Below are positions 1 through 9,802 of a stretch of 64,000 nucleotides of DNA, one piece after another. The stretch covers positions 3,100,001-3,164,000 of the forward strand of contig NZ_JAUSYB010000001.1 of assembly GCF_030816505.1 (NCBI RefSeq), read 5' to 3'. Source of the DNA: Microbacterium sp. W4I20 (lineage in GTDB: Bacteria > Actinomycetota > Actinomycetes > Actinomycetales > Microbacteriaceae). Numbering within the stretch: position 1 is the stretch's first letter; each line of letters opens with the position of its first letter. The notes beneath the pieces were generated by a model, which saw only the letters and a program-made list of their open reading frames with translations, made no database searches and had not been told where the DNA came from. The translations under genes were made by a program, and so were the position numbers.

Positions 1-85
1 CTTCCTGGTCGACAGCGAGCAGGGGCACTATCACGTGCCGTTGCTGCTCAGCCCGTTCGCCTATTCCACTTACCGAGGAAGCTGA
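1..85 (+). CDS. uraH: 5-hydroxyisourate hydrolase, C-terminal end (partial)
   Basis: Only the last 27 codons lie in the window, read from base 2 and ending in TGA at 83-85. They close with the YRGS tetrapeptide that ends transthyretin-like HIU hydrolases, preceded by YHVPLLLSPF, a stretch typical of that family. The enzyme hydrolyses 5-hydroxyisourate, the unstable product of urate oxidase, to OHCU. Urate oxidase starts 8 bases later, so the two consecutive steps are probably co-transcribed. The start and the catalytic His and Arg residues lie outside the window. Confidence 0.85.
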   Translation, partial: FLVDSEQGHYHVPLLLSPFAYSTYRGS

Positions 86-92
86 GAAGAAC

Positions 93-986
93 ATGACGAC
101 GATCACCCTGGGCAAGAACCAGTACGGCAAGGCAGAGGTCCGCGTCGTGCGGGTCACGCGCGACACCGCCCGCCATGAGATCGAGGATCTCAACGTCACC
201 TCGCAGCTGCGCGGCGACTTCGCCGACGCCCACTTCAACGGCGACAACGCCAATGTCGTGGCGACCGACACCCAGAAGAACACCGTGTACGCCTTCGCCA
301 AGGACGGCATCGGCAGCCCCGAGGAGTACCTGCTGCGCCTCGGCCGTCACTTCACCGGCGAGTTCGACTGGGTCAGCGGCGGACGCTGGGAGGCCGAGCA
401 GTACACCTGGCAGCGGATCGACGTCGACGGGCAGGGCCACGACCACTCGTTCGTCGCCGGCGGCACCGAGACCCGGACCGCTCTCGTCGAGATCGACGGA
501 GAGCAGACCACGATCATCGCGGGCCTGACCGACCTCAAGGTCCTCAAGTCCACTGAGAGCGGCTTCGTCGGATACCCGAAGGATCGGTACACGACCCTGA
601 AGGAGACGACCGACCGCATCCTCGCGACCTCGGTCACCGCCAAGTGGCGGTACAACCGCAACGACGTCGACTTCAACGAGGTGTTCGCCGATGTGCGGCG
701 ACTCCTGCTTGCGGGCTTCGCGGCCAACTACTCCTACGCGCTGCAGAACACCCTGCACGACATGGCCGAGGCCGTGCTCGAGGCGCACCCCGAGATCGAC
801 GAGATCCGCTTCTCGACGCCGAACAGCCACCACTTCGTCGTCGATCTGTCGCCGTTCGGCCTGGAGAACCCGAACGAGGTGTTCTACGCCGCCGACCGTC
901 CGTACGGACTGATCGAGGCGTCGTTCCTCCGCGAGGGTGCGGATGCCGACCACCGCGCGTGGGACGGCGTCGCCGGCTTCTGCTGA
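93..986 (+). CDS. pucL: Urate oxidase (uricase)
   Basis: This 297-residue protein oxidises urate with O2 to 5-hydroxyisourate and H2O2 without a cofactor. K13 in YGKAEVR and T58 in ATDTQKNTVY match the family's Lys-Thr catalytic dyad. The uricase signature LTDLKVLKSTESGF followed by VGYPKDRYTTL is present near residues 177-200. The length is normal for bacterial uricase. It directly follows the HIU hydrolase gene and is separated from the downstream purine permease by a strong hairpin. An AG-rich stretch before ATG93 can serve as the ribosome site. Confidence 0.96.
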   Translation: MTTITLGKNQYGKAEVRVVRVTRDTARHEIEDLNVTSQLRGDFADAHFNGDNANVVATDTQKNTVYAFAKDGIGSPEEYLLRLGRHFTGEFDWVSGGRWEAEQYTWQRIDVDGQGHDHSFVAGGTETRTALVEIDGEQTTIIAGLTDLKVLKSTESGFVGYPKDRYTTLKETTDRILATSVTAKWRYNRNDVDFNEVFADVRRLLLAGFAANYSYALQNTLHDMAEAVLEAHPEIDEIRFSTPNSHHFVVDLSPFGLENPNEVFYAADRPYGLIEASFLREGADADHRAWDGVAGFC

Positions 987-1022
987 GCCACAGACCCGAT
1001 CGATCCTGATCGATCCAGACCC

Positions 1023-1058
1023 GGGGTGAGTCCGTCACCGACGCACCGGACTCACCCC
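1023..1058 (+). terminator. Hairpin terminator after urate oxidase
   Basis: A perfect 12-base-pair stem (GGGGTGAGTCCG at 1023-1034 and its complement at 1047-1058) encloses a 12-base loop. It lies 37 bases after the uricase stop. There is no T-run, as is usual for intrinsic terminators in high-GC actinobacteria. Confidence 0.7.
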
Positions 1059-1158
1059 GCTGTACGTCATACCGACGTTCGTCGTACCCGGCGTTCGTCA
1101 TGCCCATCGCCCGATACGCCCACCCCGAAGAGCGGGTCCCGGACAAGGAGGTCCTCCG

Positions 1159-2592
1159 ATGTCAGCAGTACGCAAGACCCCGAAGAACACGAACCCGAAG
1201 AACACGACCAGTGACCGACCGGAGGACGAGCGCCTCGGCCTCGGCACCGCCTTCACGTTCGGGCTCCAGCACGTCCTGACGATGTACGGCGGCATCATCG
1301 CGCCGCCGCTCATCATCGGCGCGGCCGCCGGTCTGACGTCGGCCGAGGTCGGTGTGCTCGTCGCCGCCTGCCTCTTCATGGGCGGTCTCGCGACGCTCCT
1401 GCAGACCCTCGGCATCCCGTTCTTCGGCTCGCAGCTGCCGCTCGTGCAGGGCGTCTCGTTCGCCGGCGTCGCGACCATGCTCGCGATCGTGAATCAGGGG
1501 AGTGGCCTGCCGGCGGTGTTCGGCGCCGTGATCGTCGCCTCGCTGATCGGTCTCGTGGTCGCGCCGTTCTTCGCGCACATCGTGCGCTTCTTCCCGCCGG
1601 TCGTCACGGGCACGGTCATCACGATGATCGGCCTGTCGCTCGTGCCGGTGGCGGCGCGCTGGATCACCGGCGCCGACCCCGAGTCGCCGACCTACGCCGA
1701 TCCGGTGTTCGTCGGCATCGCCGGCTTCACGCTGTTCGTCATCATGCTGCTGAGCAAGCTCGGCAACGCCACCATCTCGCGCCTGTCGATCCTGATCGCC
1801 ATGGTCGTCGGCACGGTCTTCGCCGCGGTCATCGGTCGGGCCGACTTCTCGAAGGTGCTCGAGGGGCCGATCTTCGCGTTCCCGTCGCCGTTCGCGTTCG
1901 GGGTGCCGACCTTCGACCTCGCTGCCATCGTCTCGATGACCATCGTCGTGCTGGTCATCCTCACCGAGACGACGGCCGACATCATCGCCGTCGCCGAGAT
2001 CACCGGTTCGAAGGTCGACCGCAAGCGCATCGCCGCCGGCCTTCGCGCCGACATGGTGTCGAGCGCCGTCTCGCCGATCTTCAACTCGTTCACCCAGAGC
2101 GCGTTCGCGCAGAACGTCGGCCTGGTCGCGGTGACCAAGATCAAGAGCCGTTACGCCGTGGCGGCCGGAGGCGTGATCCTCATCATCCTCGGCCTGACGC
2201 CGATCCTCGGCCGCGTCGTGGCCGCCGTGCCCACCGCCGTGCTCGGCGGCGCGGGACTCGTGCTGTTCGGCACCGTCACCGCGAGCGGCATCCGTACGCT
2301 CTCGAAGGTGAAGTACGACGGCAACATGAACCTCATCATCGTCGCCGCCTCGCTGTCGTTCGGGGTGCTGCCCGAGGTGAACCACGACATCTACATGAAC
2401 TTCCCGACCTGGTTCCAGGTGATCTTCGGATCGGGCATCAGCTCGGCCGCGATCATGGCGATCGTGCTGAACCTCGTGTTCAACCACTTCTCGAAGGGCA
2501 CCCCGGAAGACCCGTCGGTGTTCGCCGCGAGCCCCGTGCGGGCGGTGAGGACCGACGTCATCCGAACGCTGCGAGCGAGGTCAGGGCGCTGA
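1159..2592 (+). CDS. NCS2 family purine (urate/xanthine) permease
   Basis: This 477-residue polytopic membrane protein belongs to nucleobase:cation symporter family 2. It has about 12-14 hydrophobic segments, the amphipathic QSAFAQNVGLV motif near residues 314-324 and a conserved LTETTADI stretch. A strong ribosome site (AAGGAGGTCC) fixes the start at 1159. The position beside uricase suggests uptake of urate or xanthine, but the exact substrate cannot be read from the sequence. A close paralogue lies at 23206-24669 and shares long identical stretches such as VLTMYGGIIAPPLIIG. The gene converges with the SDR gene across an 8-base gap. Confidence 0.9.
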   Translation: MSAVRKTPKNTNPKNTTSDRPEDERLGLGTAFTFGLQHVLTMYGGIIAPPLIIGAAAGLTSAEVGVLVAACLFMGGLATLLQTLGIPFFGSQLPLVQGVSFAGVATMLAIVNQGSGLPAVFGAVIVASLIGLVVAPFFAHIVRFFPPVVTGTVITMIGLSLVPVAARWITGADPESPTYADPVFVGIAGFTLFVIMLLSKLGNATISRLSILIAMVVGTVFAAVIGRADFSKVLEGPIFAFPSPFAFGVPTFDLAAIVSMTIVVLVILTETTADIIAVAEITGSKVDRKRIAAGLRADMVSSAVSPIFNSFTQSAFAQNVGLVAVTKIKSRYAVAAGGVILIILGLTPILGRVVAAVPTAVLGGAGLVLFGTVTASGIRTLSKVKYDGNMNLIIVAASLSFGVLPEVNHDIYMNFPTWFQVIFGSGISSAAIMAIVLNLVFNHFSKGTPEDPSVFAASPVRAVRTDVIRTLRARSGR

Positions 2593-2600
2593 CCGCCGTG

Positions 2601-3347
2601 TCAGCCTCGGCCGCCGAACGGCATGCCGGATGCCGCGATCGTCAGGGTCCCGACGTTCGCGTCGGGCGGCAGCTGCGCCATGAACACGACCGCGCGCGCG
2701 GCATCCGTCACATCGAAGGTCGGCTCCACGCGGCGCGAGCCGTCGGGCTGCAGCGCTCCGGATCCGACGCCGATGTCGGCCATGATCGACGTCCGCGCGT
2801 TGCCGATGTCGATCTGACCGCAGGTGATCCCGTGCGCGCGGCCGTCGAGGTCGATCGACTTCGTCAGTCCACTGATCGCGTGCTTGGTCACCGTGTACGC
2901 CACCGAGAGCGGTCGCGGCACGTGCGCCGAGATGGATCCGTTGTTGATGATGCGGCCGCCCGGCGGCTGCTGCGCGATCATCGTCCGCATCGCGGCGCCG
3001 GCGCACAGCAGCGAACCGGTGACGTTGACGTCGAGCGTCTGCTGCCAGTCGGCGAGCGAGATCTCCGCCGCGGATGCCGTCGGCCCGAACACTCCGGCGT
3101 TGTTGAACAGCACGTCCACCCGGCCCCACTCGGCCACGGTGCGCGCGAACAGTGCTTCGACCTCGGCCTCGACGGTCACATCGGTCGGCACCACGAGGGC
3201 GTCGGGGTGGCCGTCGGCGGTCTCGTGCAGGGCGTCCTCGCGGCGGCCGGCGAGCACCACCCGGAAGCCCGCCTCGAGCAGTGCGCGGGCGACCGCGCGG
3301 CCGATGCCCGAACTTGCTCCCGTCACGACGGCCGTGCGTGCGCTCAT
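2601..3347 (-). CDS. SDR family oxidoreductase
   Basis: This 248-residue protein is a classical short-chain dehydrogenase. It has the NAD(P) motif TGASSGIG at residues 9-16, NNAG near 87, a catalytic serine in NGSISA and the YTVTK (YxxxK) pair. GAGAGGTG upstream of ATG3347 can act as ribosome site. It reads divergently from aceE and converges with the NCS2 gene. Nothing in the sequence reveals the substrate. Similar SDRs reduce or oxidise many small alcohols and ketones, so a role in the purine pathway is not implied. Confidence 0.88.
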   Translation of the reverse strand: MSARTAVVTGASSGIGRAVARALLEAGFRVVLAGRREDALHETADGHPDALVVPTDVTVEAEVEALFARTVAEWGRVDVLFNNAGVFGPTASAAEISLADWQQTLDVNVTGSLLCAGAAMRTMIAQQPPGGRIINNGSISAHVPRPLSVAYTVTKHAISGLTKSIDLDGRAHGITCGQIDIGNARTSIMADIGVGSGALQPDGSRRVEPTFDVTDAARAVVFMAQLPPDANVGTLTIAASGMPFGGRG

Positions 3348-3429
3348 GCCGACACCTCTCCGATCTCATCCGATGCCCACTTCGCTGCCGACGAGGCAGA
3401 CCCCTCCATCTAACAAGAAAGGCCGTACC

Positions 3430-6177
3430 GTGACCGACAATCGCGCCTCCGCCGTCACATCCGCCGACCTCGATGCCGCCGACCTCGATACTGCCGGCCT
3501 CGACACCGATCTCGATCCCGAGGAGACCGCGGAGTGGCTCGAGTCCCTCGACGCGCTGATCAGCGAGCGCGGCGCCGAGCGCGGCGGACACATCCTGCGC
3601 ACCCTCGTCGATCACGCCGGACTCCGCTCCGAGCCGACGGTGACCACCGACTACGTCAACACGATCGCCACGGCCGACGAGCCCGAGTACCCGGGCGATG
3701 AGGAGCTCGAGCGGCGCTATCGCGCCTGGATGCGCTGGAACGCCGCGGTCATGGTGCACCGCGCGCAGCGCCCCGGTGTCGGGGTCGGTGGGCACATCTC
3801 GACCTACGCCGGGGCCGCGACCCTGTACGAGGTCGGTTTCAACCACTTCTTCCGCGGCAAGGACCACCCGGGCGGCGGCGACCAGATCTACTTCCAGGGC
3901 CACGCGTCCCCGGGCATGTACGCCCGCGCCTTCCTGGAAGGACGCCTCGGCGAGGACGATCTCGACGGCTTCCGCCAGGAGAAGTCCCGTGAGGGGCACG
4001 CGCTCTCGTCGTACCCGCACCCGCGGCTGATGCCGGAGTTCTGGGAGTTCCCGACGGTGTCGATGGGCATCGGCCCGATGAACGCGATCTACCAGGCGCA
4101 GTCCAACCGCTACCTGCACGGCCGCGGTCTGAAGGACACCTCCGACCAGCATGTCTGGGCGTTCCTCGGCGACGGCGAGATGGACGAACCGGAGTCGCGC
4201 GGGCTGCTGCAGCTCGCCGCCAACGACGGGCTCGACAACCTCACCTTCGTCGTCAACTGCAACCTGCAGCGGCTCGACGGCCCTGTGCGCGGCAACGGCA
4301 AGATCATCCAGGAGCTCGAGGGCTTCTTCCGCGGCGCCGGCTGGAACGTCATCAAGGTGATCTGGGGGCGCGAGTGGGACGACCTGCTCGCCCACGACGA
4401 CGACGGCGCCCTCGTCGACATCATGAACACCACGCTCGACGGCGACTACCAGACCTACAAGGCGGAGTCCGGCGCCTTCATCCGCGAGAACTTCTTCGGC
4501 CGCGACCCGCGAGTCCGCGCGCTGGTCGACCACCTGACCGACGATCAGATCTGGCGCCTGAGGCGCGGAGGCCACGACTACCGCAAGGTGTTCGCGGCGT
4601 ATCAGCAGTCGCTCGCCCGCAACGGCAAGCCCACGGTCATCCTCGTGAAGACCGTGAAGGGCTACGGCCTCGGCCCGCGCTTCGAGGCGCGGAACGCCAC
4701 GCACCAGATGAAGAAGCTCACGCTGCAGGACCTCAAGGACTTCCGCGACCACCTGCACGTGCCGATCACCGACGAGCAGCTCGACGCCGACCCGTATCTG
4801 CCGCCGTACTACCACCCCGGTACGGATGCTCCGGAGATCGCGTACCTGCAGGAACGCCGTCGCGCGCTCGGCGGCTTCGTGCCGGAGCGGCGCCCGGCCC
4901 ACGAGCCGATCGCACTGCCGGATCCGAAGGCGTACGAGGTCGCCGCCCGCGGCTCGGGGAAGCAGCAGGCGGCGACGACCATGGCGTTCGTGCGCGTGCT
5001 GAAGGATCTGATGCGCGACCCGGAGTTCGGCAAGCGGATCGTGCCGATCATCCCGGACGAGGCGCGGACCTTCGGCATGGACGCGTTCTTCCCGACCGCG
5101 AAGATCTACAACCCGCACGGGCAGAACTACCTGGCCGTCGACCGCGACATCGTGCTGTCGTACAAGGAATCGACCGCGGGGCAGATCGTGCACGCCGGCA
5201 TCAACGAGGCCGGATCCATCGCGGCGTTCACGGCCGCCGGCACGGCCTATGCCACCCACGGCGTGCCGCTCGTCCCGGTGTACGTCTTCTACTCGATGTT
5301 CGGATTCCAGCGCACCGGCGACTCGCTGTGGGCCGCAGCCGACCAGATGACGCGTGGGTTCCTGATCTCCGCGACCGCCGGCCGGACCACGCTCACCGGC
5401 GAGGGGCTGCAGCACGCCGACGGGCACTCGCCGCTGCTCGCCGCGACCAACCCGGCCGTCGTGACCTACGACCCCGCGTTCGGATACGAGATCGGCCACA
5501 TCATGCGCGCCGGCATCGAGCGGATGTACGGACCGGACTCCACCGACCGCAACCGCATCTACAACCTCATGGTCTACAACGAGCCGATCGTGCAGCCGGC
5601 CGAGCCCGACGGGGTCGACGTCGCCGGCATCCTGGGTGGCATCCATCGCATCTCGCCTGCCGCGGGCGAGGGCCCGCGCGCCCAGCTACTGGCCTCGGGC
5701 ATCGGGGTGACCTGGGCGCTCGAGGCGCAGGAGCTCCTGGCCGCCGAGTGGGGTGTCGCCGCCGACGTATGGTCGGTCACCTCCTGGACCGAACTGCGCC
5801 GCGACGCCGTCGCCGCGGAGGAGGAAGCGTTCCTGCACCCCGAGCGCGGCATCCGCACGCCGTTCGTGGTGAGCCAGCTCGCGGGAGCGGCCGGACCCGT
5901 CGTCGCGGTCAGCGACTACGCCAAGGATCTGCCCGACCAGATCCGCCAGTTCGTGCCGAACGACTGGGCGACGCTCGGCGCCGACGGGTTCGGATTCTCC
6001 GACACCCGGGCCGCCGCGCGTCGGTTCTTCAAGATCGACGGCGCCTCGATCGTCGTGCGGGCGCTGCAGCTGCTCGCCGCACGAGGAGAGGTGGATGCCG
6101 CAGCGCCCGCGCAGGCGGCGGAGCGGTATCGGCTGCTCGACGTGAACGCCGGCACGAGCGGGTCGGATGCGGAGTAG
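3430..6177 (+). CDS. aceE: Pyruvate dehydrogenase E1 component (homodimeric type)
   Basis: This 915-residue E1 decarboxylates pyruvate with thiamine diphosphate and passes the acetyl group to E2 in the cytoplasmic pyruvate dehydrogenase complex. The ThDP motif begins with GDGEMDEP at residues 247-254 and ends in NCN near 279. [12 protein letters not shown] and [15 protein letters not shown] are typical of AceE. The frame is open far upstream, but GTG3430 preceded by AGAAAGG gives the normal family length. No E2 or E3 gene is adjacent, so the partners are encoded elsewhere. It converges with the IclR gene across 8 bases. Confidence 0.93.
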   Translation: MTDNRASAVTSADLDAADLDTAGLDTDLDPEETAEWLESLDALISERGAERGGHILRTLVDHAGLRSEPTVTTDYVNTIATADEPEYPGDEELERRYRAWMRWNAAVMVHRAQRPGVGVGGHISTYAGAATLYEVGFNHFFRGKDHPGGGDQIYFQGHASPGMYARAFLEGRLGEDDLDGFRQEKSREGHALSSYPHPRLMPEFWEFPTVSMGIGPMNAIYQAQSNRYLHGRGLKDTSDQHVWAFLGDGEMDEPESRGLLQLAANDGLDNLTFVVNCNLQRLDGPVRGNGKIIQELEGFFRGAGWNVIKVIWGREWDDLLAHDDDGALVDIMNTTLDGDYQTYKAESGAFIRENFFGRDPRVRALVDHLTDDQIWRLRRGGHDYRKVFAAYQQSLARNGKPTVILVKTVKGYGLGPRFEARNATHQMKKLTLQDLKDFRDHLHVPITDEQLDADPYLPPYYHPGTDAPEIAYLQERRRALGGFVPERRPAHEPIALPDPKAYEVAARGSGKQQAATTMAFVRVLKDLMRDPEFGKRIVPIIPDEARTFGMDAFFPTAKIYNPHGQNYLAVDRDIVLSYKESTAGQIVHAGINEAGSIAAFTAAGTAYATHGVPLVPVYVFYSMFGFQRTGDSLWAAADQMTRGFLISATAGRTTLTGEGLQHADGHSPLLAATNPAVVTYDPAFGYEIGHIMRAGIERMYGPDSTDRNRIYNLMVYNEPIVQPAEPDGVDVAGILGGIHRISPAAGEGPRAQLLASGIGVTWALEAQELLAAEWGVAADVWSVTSWTELRRDAVAAEEEAFLHPERGIRTPFVVSQLAGAAGPVVAVSDYAKDLPDQIRQFVPNDWATLGADGFGFSDTRAAARRFFKIDGASIVVRALQLLAARGEVDAAAPAQAAERYRLLDVNAGTSGSDAE

Positions 6178-6185
6178 TGGAGGGC

Positions 6186-6953
6186 TCAGGCCGTGAGGTC
6201 GGAGCTGATCGCCTCGGCCGCCCGGCGGAGCAGCGGCACGGCGCGGCCGCCGAAGGCCTCGTCGACCCGCGAGACCGGACCCGACACCGAGACGGCCGTC
6301 GGGGTGGGCGCGTCGGGCACGGCCATCGAGAAGCAGCGGACGCCGATCTCCTGCTCCTGGTCATCGATCGAGTAGCCGCGTTCGCGGATGCGGTCGAGTT
6401 CGGCCAGCAGGTCGTCGACCGTGCCGAGGCTGAATTCGGTGGGGGTCGGCATGCCGGCGCGCGCGACGATGCCGCGCACGGTCTCGTCGGGGAGCTGGGC
6501 GAGGATCGCCTTGCCGACGCCGGTGTCGTGCAGGTGCGCACGGCGGCCGACCTCGGTGAACATGCGCATCGAGTGCAGCGACGGCACCTGCGCGACGTAG
6601 ACGACCATGTCGCCGTCGAGCACTGCCATGTTGGCGCTCTCGCCGAGCTCGTCGACGAGGCGCTTGAGCTGCGGACGCGCCAGCGCCCCGAACTGCCGGG
6701 AGGCTCCCTCGCCGATGCGGATCAGCTTCGGGCCGAGCGCGTAGCGGCGGTTGGGCAGCTGCCGCGCGTAGCCGAGCGAGACCAGCGTGCGCAGCAGGCG
6801 GTGGATCGTGGGCAGGGGGAGGTCGGTGGATGCCGCCAGCTCGCTCAGCGTCACGTCGCCGCCGGCGTCGGTCACCAGTTCGATGAGCTCGAAGACTCGC
6901 TCGACCGACTGCACACCGGAACCGGCGCTCTTCGGGGTCTTGATCTCACTCAT
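6186..6953 (-). CDS. IclR family transcriptional regulator (AllR-like candidate)
   Basis: This 255-residue protein has an N-terminal winged helix (residues about 15-75, including TLSELAASTDLPLPTIHRLL) and a C-terminal IclR effector domain ending in EAFGGRAVPLLRRAAEAI. IclR-type effector domains often sense glyoxylate or allantoin-related ligands. I chose ATG6953 because GGAGG lies 5 bases before it; an in-frame ATG at 6965 lacks a ribosome site. It is divergent from the malic enzyme operon, with paired TTCC/GGAA boxes in the shared region. I infer that it represses itself, that operon and four others. An activator role is possible. Confidence 0.9.
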   Translation of the reverse strand: MSEIKTPKSAGSGVQSVERVFELIELVTDAGGDVTLSELAASTDLPLPTIHRLLRTLVSLGYARQLPNRRYALGPKLIRIGEGASRQFGALARPQLKRLVDELGESANMAVLDGDMVVYVAQVPSLHSMRMFTEVGRRAHLHDTGVGKAILAQLPDETVRGIVARAGMPTPTEFSLGTVDDLLAELDRIRERGYSIDDQEQEIGVRCFSMAVPDAPTPTAVSVSGPVSRVDEAFGGRAVPLLRRAAEAISSDLTA

Positions 6954-7031
6954 CGGATCCTCCATCGTCTTGCGATCATTCCATCATGCGAGAGAGCTTC
7001 GTCGAAACCCACGCGCTCGAACTTTCGCCGC

Positions 7032-7078
7032 TTGCCCCGAACTTCCATAAAGTAGATAATAGAGTCCACGATACGAAA
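7032..7078 (+). promoter_or_regulatory. Promoter and paired IclR-type boxes of the malic enzyme operon
   Basis: A -35 TTGCCC at 7032-7037 and a -10 GATAAT at 7055-7060 are separated by 17 bases. Two boxes related to TTCCACANTACGGAA flank the -10: TTCCATAAAGTAGAT at 7043-7057 and GTCCACGATACGAAA at 7064-7078. Their starts are exactly 21 bases apart, as in four other operons here. The region also lies upstream of the divergent iclR gene, so it may carry autoregulation. Confidence 0.65.
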
Positions 7079-7094
7079 ACATCTAGGAGGAATC

Positions 7095-8501
7095 ATGGCG
7101 AGTCCGGGACCCGGGAACTCCATCACGCTGCGGATCGATGCGCCGTCGAACTTCAGCGTCACCAGTGAGCTCGCCGCAGCGGCGGCCGAGGCGGGAGCGG
7201 CGGTCACCGCCCTCGACGTCGTCGAGTCGCACCCCGCGACGATCGTCGTCGACCTGACCTGCAACACCGAGGGCGAGGAGCACGCCGAGCGCGTGCGCGC
7301 CTCGATCGACGCACTCGACGGCGTCACAGTGCGCCTCGTCAGCGACCGCACGTTCCTGATGCACCTCGGTGGAAAACTCGAGGTCGTTCCCCGCGTGCCG
7401 CTCCGCAACCGCGACGACCTGTCCCGCGCCTACACGCCTGGAGTCGCCCGCGTCTGCATGGCGATCGCCGAGGACAAGAGCAAGGCCCGCCAGCTCACCG
7501 TCAAGCGCAACACGATCGCGGTCGTCACCGACGGCACCGCCGTGCTCGGCCTCGGCGACATCGGCCCCGAGGCCGCGCTCCCGGTCATGGAGGGCAAAGC
7601 CGCGCTGTTCAAGCAGTTCGCGAACGTCGACGCCTGGCCGGTCTGCCTCGACACCAAGGACACCGAAGAGATCATCATGATCGTCAAGGCGATCGCCCCG
7701 GTCTACGGCGGTGTGAACCTCGAGGACATCGCGGCACCGCGCTGCTTCGAGATCGAGGCGCGTCTGCGTGAGGAACTCGACATCCCGGTCTTCCACGACG
7801 ACCAGCACGGCACCGCGATCGTGACCCTTGCCGCCCTCGGCAATGCGCTCAAGGTGGTGGGCAAGACCATCGGAGACGTCCGCATCGTCGTCTCCGGCGT
7901 CGGCGCCGCCGGCAACGCCATCGTGCAGCTGCTGCTCGCCGAGGGTGCGCACGACATCGTCGCCTGCGGGCGCGACGGCGCGATCCACTCCGGAGCGGAG
8001 TACACCGACGCGCACCGCACCGAGATCGCCGCGACCACCAACCCCCGCGGATTCCAGGGCACGCTGAAGGAGGCCCTGGTCGATGCCGACGTGTTCATCG
8101 GCGTGAGCGCCCCGAACATCCTCGGCGAAGAGGACATCGCCGCGATGGCCGACGACGCGATCGTGTTCGCGATGGCGAACCCGACCCCCGAGATCGACCC
8201 GATCGTCGCGGCGAAGCACGCCGCCGTGGTGGCCACCGGCCGCAGCGACTTCCCGAATCAGATCAACAACGTGCTCGCGTTCCCCGGCGTCTTCCGCGGT
8301 CTGCTCGACGCGGGCGTGTCCGACATCACCGCGCCTATGCTGGTCGCAGCCGCCGAGGCGATCGCTTCGCGCGTGGGAGACGACGAGCTCAACGCGAGCT
8401 TCATCATCCCCAGCGTGTTCGACCCGCTGGTGGCTGGCGCGGTGGCCGAGGCGATCGTCCGCGTCGCTTCATCCGCTTCGTCCGCCTCGAGCAAGGAGTG
8501 A
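7095..8501 (+). CDS. NAD(P)-dependent malic enzyme with N-terminal ACT domain
   Basis: This 468-residue enzyme oxidatively decarboxylates malate to pyruvate. Y113 in YTPGVA and K168 in MEGKAALFK match the catalytic Tyr-Lys pair. E210-D211 and D235-D236 supply the metal site, and GVGAAG at 268-273 is the dinucleotide loop. Residues about 9-85 form an ACT-like ligand-binding domain seen in some bacterial malic enzymes, probably for allosteric control. AGGAGG lies ahead of ATG7095. It heads an operon with a CitE-like lyase and ureidoglycine aminohydrolase and carries the paired boxes, which ties it to glyoxylate use. Confidence 0.92.
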   Translation: MASPGPGNSITLRIDAPSNFSVTSELAAAAAEAGAAVTALDVVESHPATIVVDLTCNTEGEEHAERVRASIDALDGVTVRLVSDRTFLMHLGGKLEVVPRVPLRNRDDLSRAYTPGVARVCMAIAEDKSKARQLTVKRNTIAVVTDGTAVLGLGDIGPEAALPVMEGKAALFKQFANVDAWPVCLDTKDTEEIIMIVKAIAPVYGGVNLEDIAAPRCFEIEARLREELDIPVFHDDQHGTAIVTLAALGNALKVVGKTIGDVRIVVSGVGAAGNAIVQLLLAEGAHDIVACGRDGAIHSGAEYTDAHRTEIAATTNPRGFQGTLKEALVDADVFIGVSAPNILGEEDIAAMADDAIVFAMANPTPEIDPIVAAKHAAVVATGRSDFPNQINNVLAFPGVFRGLLDAGVSDITAPMLVAAAEAIASRVGDDELNASFIIPSVFDPLVAGAVAEAIVRVASSASSASSKE

Positions 8502-8506
8502 GCAGC

Positions 8507-9802
8507 GTGGCCGCCAGCGTCGACCGGAGCAGCACGAGCCTGCGCGACGACGACTTCGCCGACATCGACGCGCGGCTCGCGGATGCCGATGCGCTGCTCG
8601 CCTCGTCGTATCCCGGCGACGACGGCAGTCGGCAGCCGGTGCACACCCTCTACGTACCGGCCGACCGCTTCACCCCCGACCTGCCGGCACGATTCGGCGC
8701 GGATGCGGCTGCGGCCGTCGACGCGTTCGGCGGCATGGCGGCGCTGGCGGATGCCGTGGGGCTCGGCGACCTCGCCGCGGAGCTCGCGCCGCTCGTCGAG
8801 GCCAAGCTGCAGCGCGAGCCGATCGAGGACCTCCGGCTGGACTTCGAGGACGGCTACGGCGCACGGCCCGACGACGAGGAGGACGCGGATGCGATCCTCG
8901 CCGCCGAGCGCGTGGCCGAGGCGGTTGCCGCGGGCGCTGCTCCGCCGTTCATCGGCATCCGCTTCAAGTGCTTCGAGGCGCCGACTCGGCGCCGCGGCAT
9001 CCGTACGCTCGATCGATTCCTGACCACGCTCGCCGCCGCGGGTCCGCTGCCGGACGGGCTGGTCCTGACCCTTCCGAAGGTGACGGATGTCGCCCAGGTC
9101 GAGGCGATGGTCGCGCTGTGCGAGCGCTTCGAGGAGCGACTGGGTCTCGCGCCCGGCCGCCTGCGCTTCGAGGTGCAGATGGAGACGCCGCAGCTGATCA
9201 TCGCCGCGGACGGATCCGTCCCGGTCGCGACGCTGCTGCACCGGGCGAAGGGGCGCGTGTCGGCGCTGCACTACGGCACCTACGACTACAGCGCCTCGCT
9301 GCAGATCGCCGCGGCGCACCAGTCGATGGAGCATCCGGCCGCCGACTACGCCAAGCAGGTGATGCAGGTCGCCGTCGCCGAGACCGGCGTGCGGCTCTCC
9401 GACGGATCGACGAACGTCATCCCGGTCGGCGAGCCCGACCACGTCCGACACGCGTGGCAGCTGCACGCGCGGCTGGTGCAGCGCTCGCTCGAGCGCGGCT
9501 ACTACCAGGGCTGGGATCTGCATGCGGCCCAGCTGCCGACCCGGTACCTCGCCACCTACGCGTTCTACCGCGAGGGGTTCGCCGCCGCCGCGCGCCGCCT
9601 CGACAACTATCTGCACGGCAGTGACGCGACCATCATGGATGAGCCGGCCACCGCGCGGGCCCTCGCGCGCTTCTTCGTGCGCGGCCTGGAGTGCGGCGCG
9701 ATCACCGAGGCGGAGGTGCGAGATGCCGCATCGGCCGCACCCGCCGAGCTGATCCGGCTCGCGCATCCGAAGCTCGTCGTATCCGAGGAGGAGACCTCAT
9801 GA
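8507..9802 (+). CDS. CitE-like (HpcH/HpaI aldolase superfamily) lyase, probably DUF6986 type
   Basis: This 431-residue protein keeps a CitE/malyl-CoA lyase-like active site: LDFED near 111-115, the substrate Arg in GIRF near 151, LPK near 190, the metal ligand in MET near 226 and GTYDYS near 257. It is longer than CitE (about 290). I chose GTG8507 because AAGGAG lies 8 bases upstream; GTG8498 would sit inside that site. The next gene overlaps by ATGA, so translation is coupled. From its place between malic enzyme and ureidoglycine aminohydrolase I infer a reaction on glyoxylate, perhaps condensation with acetyl-CoA to malate. The actual reaction is unknown. Confidence 0.8.
   Translation: MAASVDRSSTSLRDDDFADIDARLADADALLASSYPGDDGSRQPVHTLYVPADRFTPDLPARFGADAAAAVDAFGGMAALADAVGLGDLAAELAPLVEAKLQREPIEDLRLDFEDGYGARPDDEEDADAILAAERVAEAVAAGAAPPFIGIRFKCFEAPTRRRGIRTLDRFLTTLAAAGPLPDGLVLTLPKVTDVAQVEAMVALCERFEERLGLAPGRLRFEVQMETPQLIIAADGSVPVATLLHRAKGRVSALHYGTYDYSASLQIAAAHQSMEHPAADYAKQVMQVAVAETGVRLSDGSTNVIPVGEPDHVRHAWQLHARLVQRSLERGYYQGWDLHAAQLPTRYLATYAFYREGFAAAARRLDNYLHGSDATIMDEPATARALARFFVRGLECGAITEAEVRDAASAAPAELIRLAHPKLVVSEEETS

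Noticed and set aside
2581..5646. A long minus-strand frame opposite aceE
   Set aside because: It is antisense to the clear pyruvate dehydrogenase E1 gene and shows composition typical of GC-rich shadow frames.
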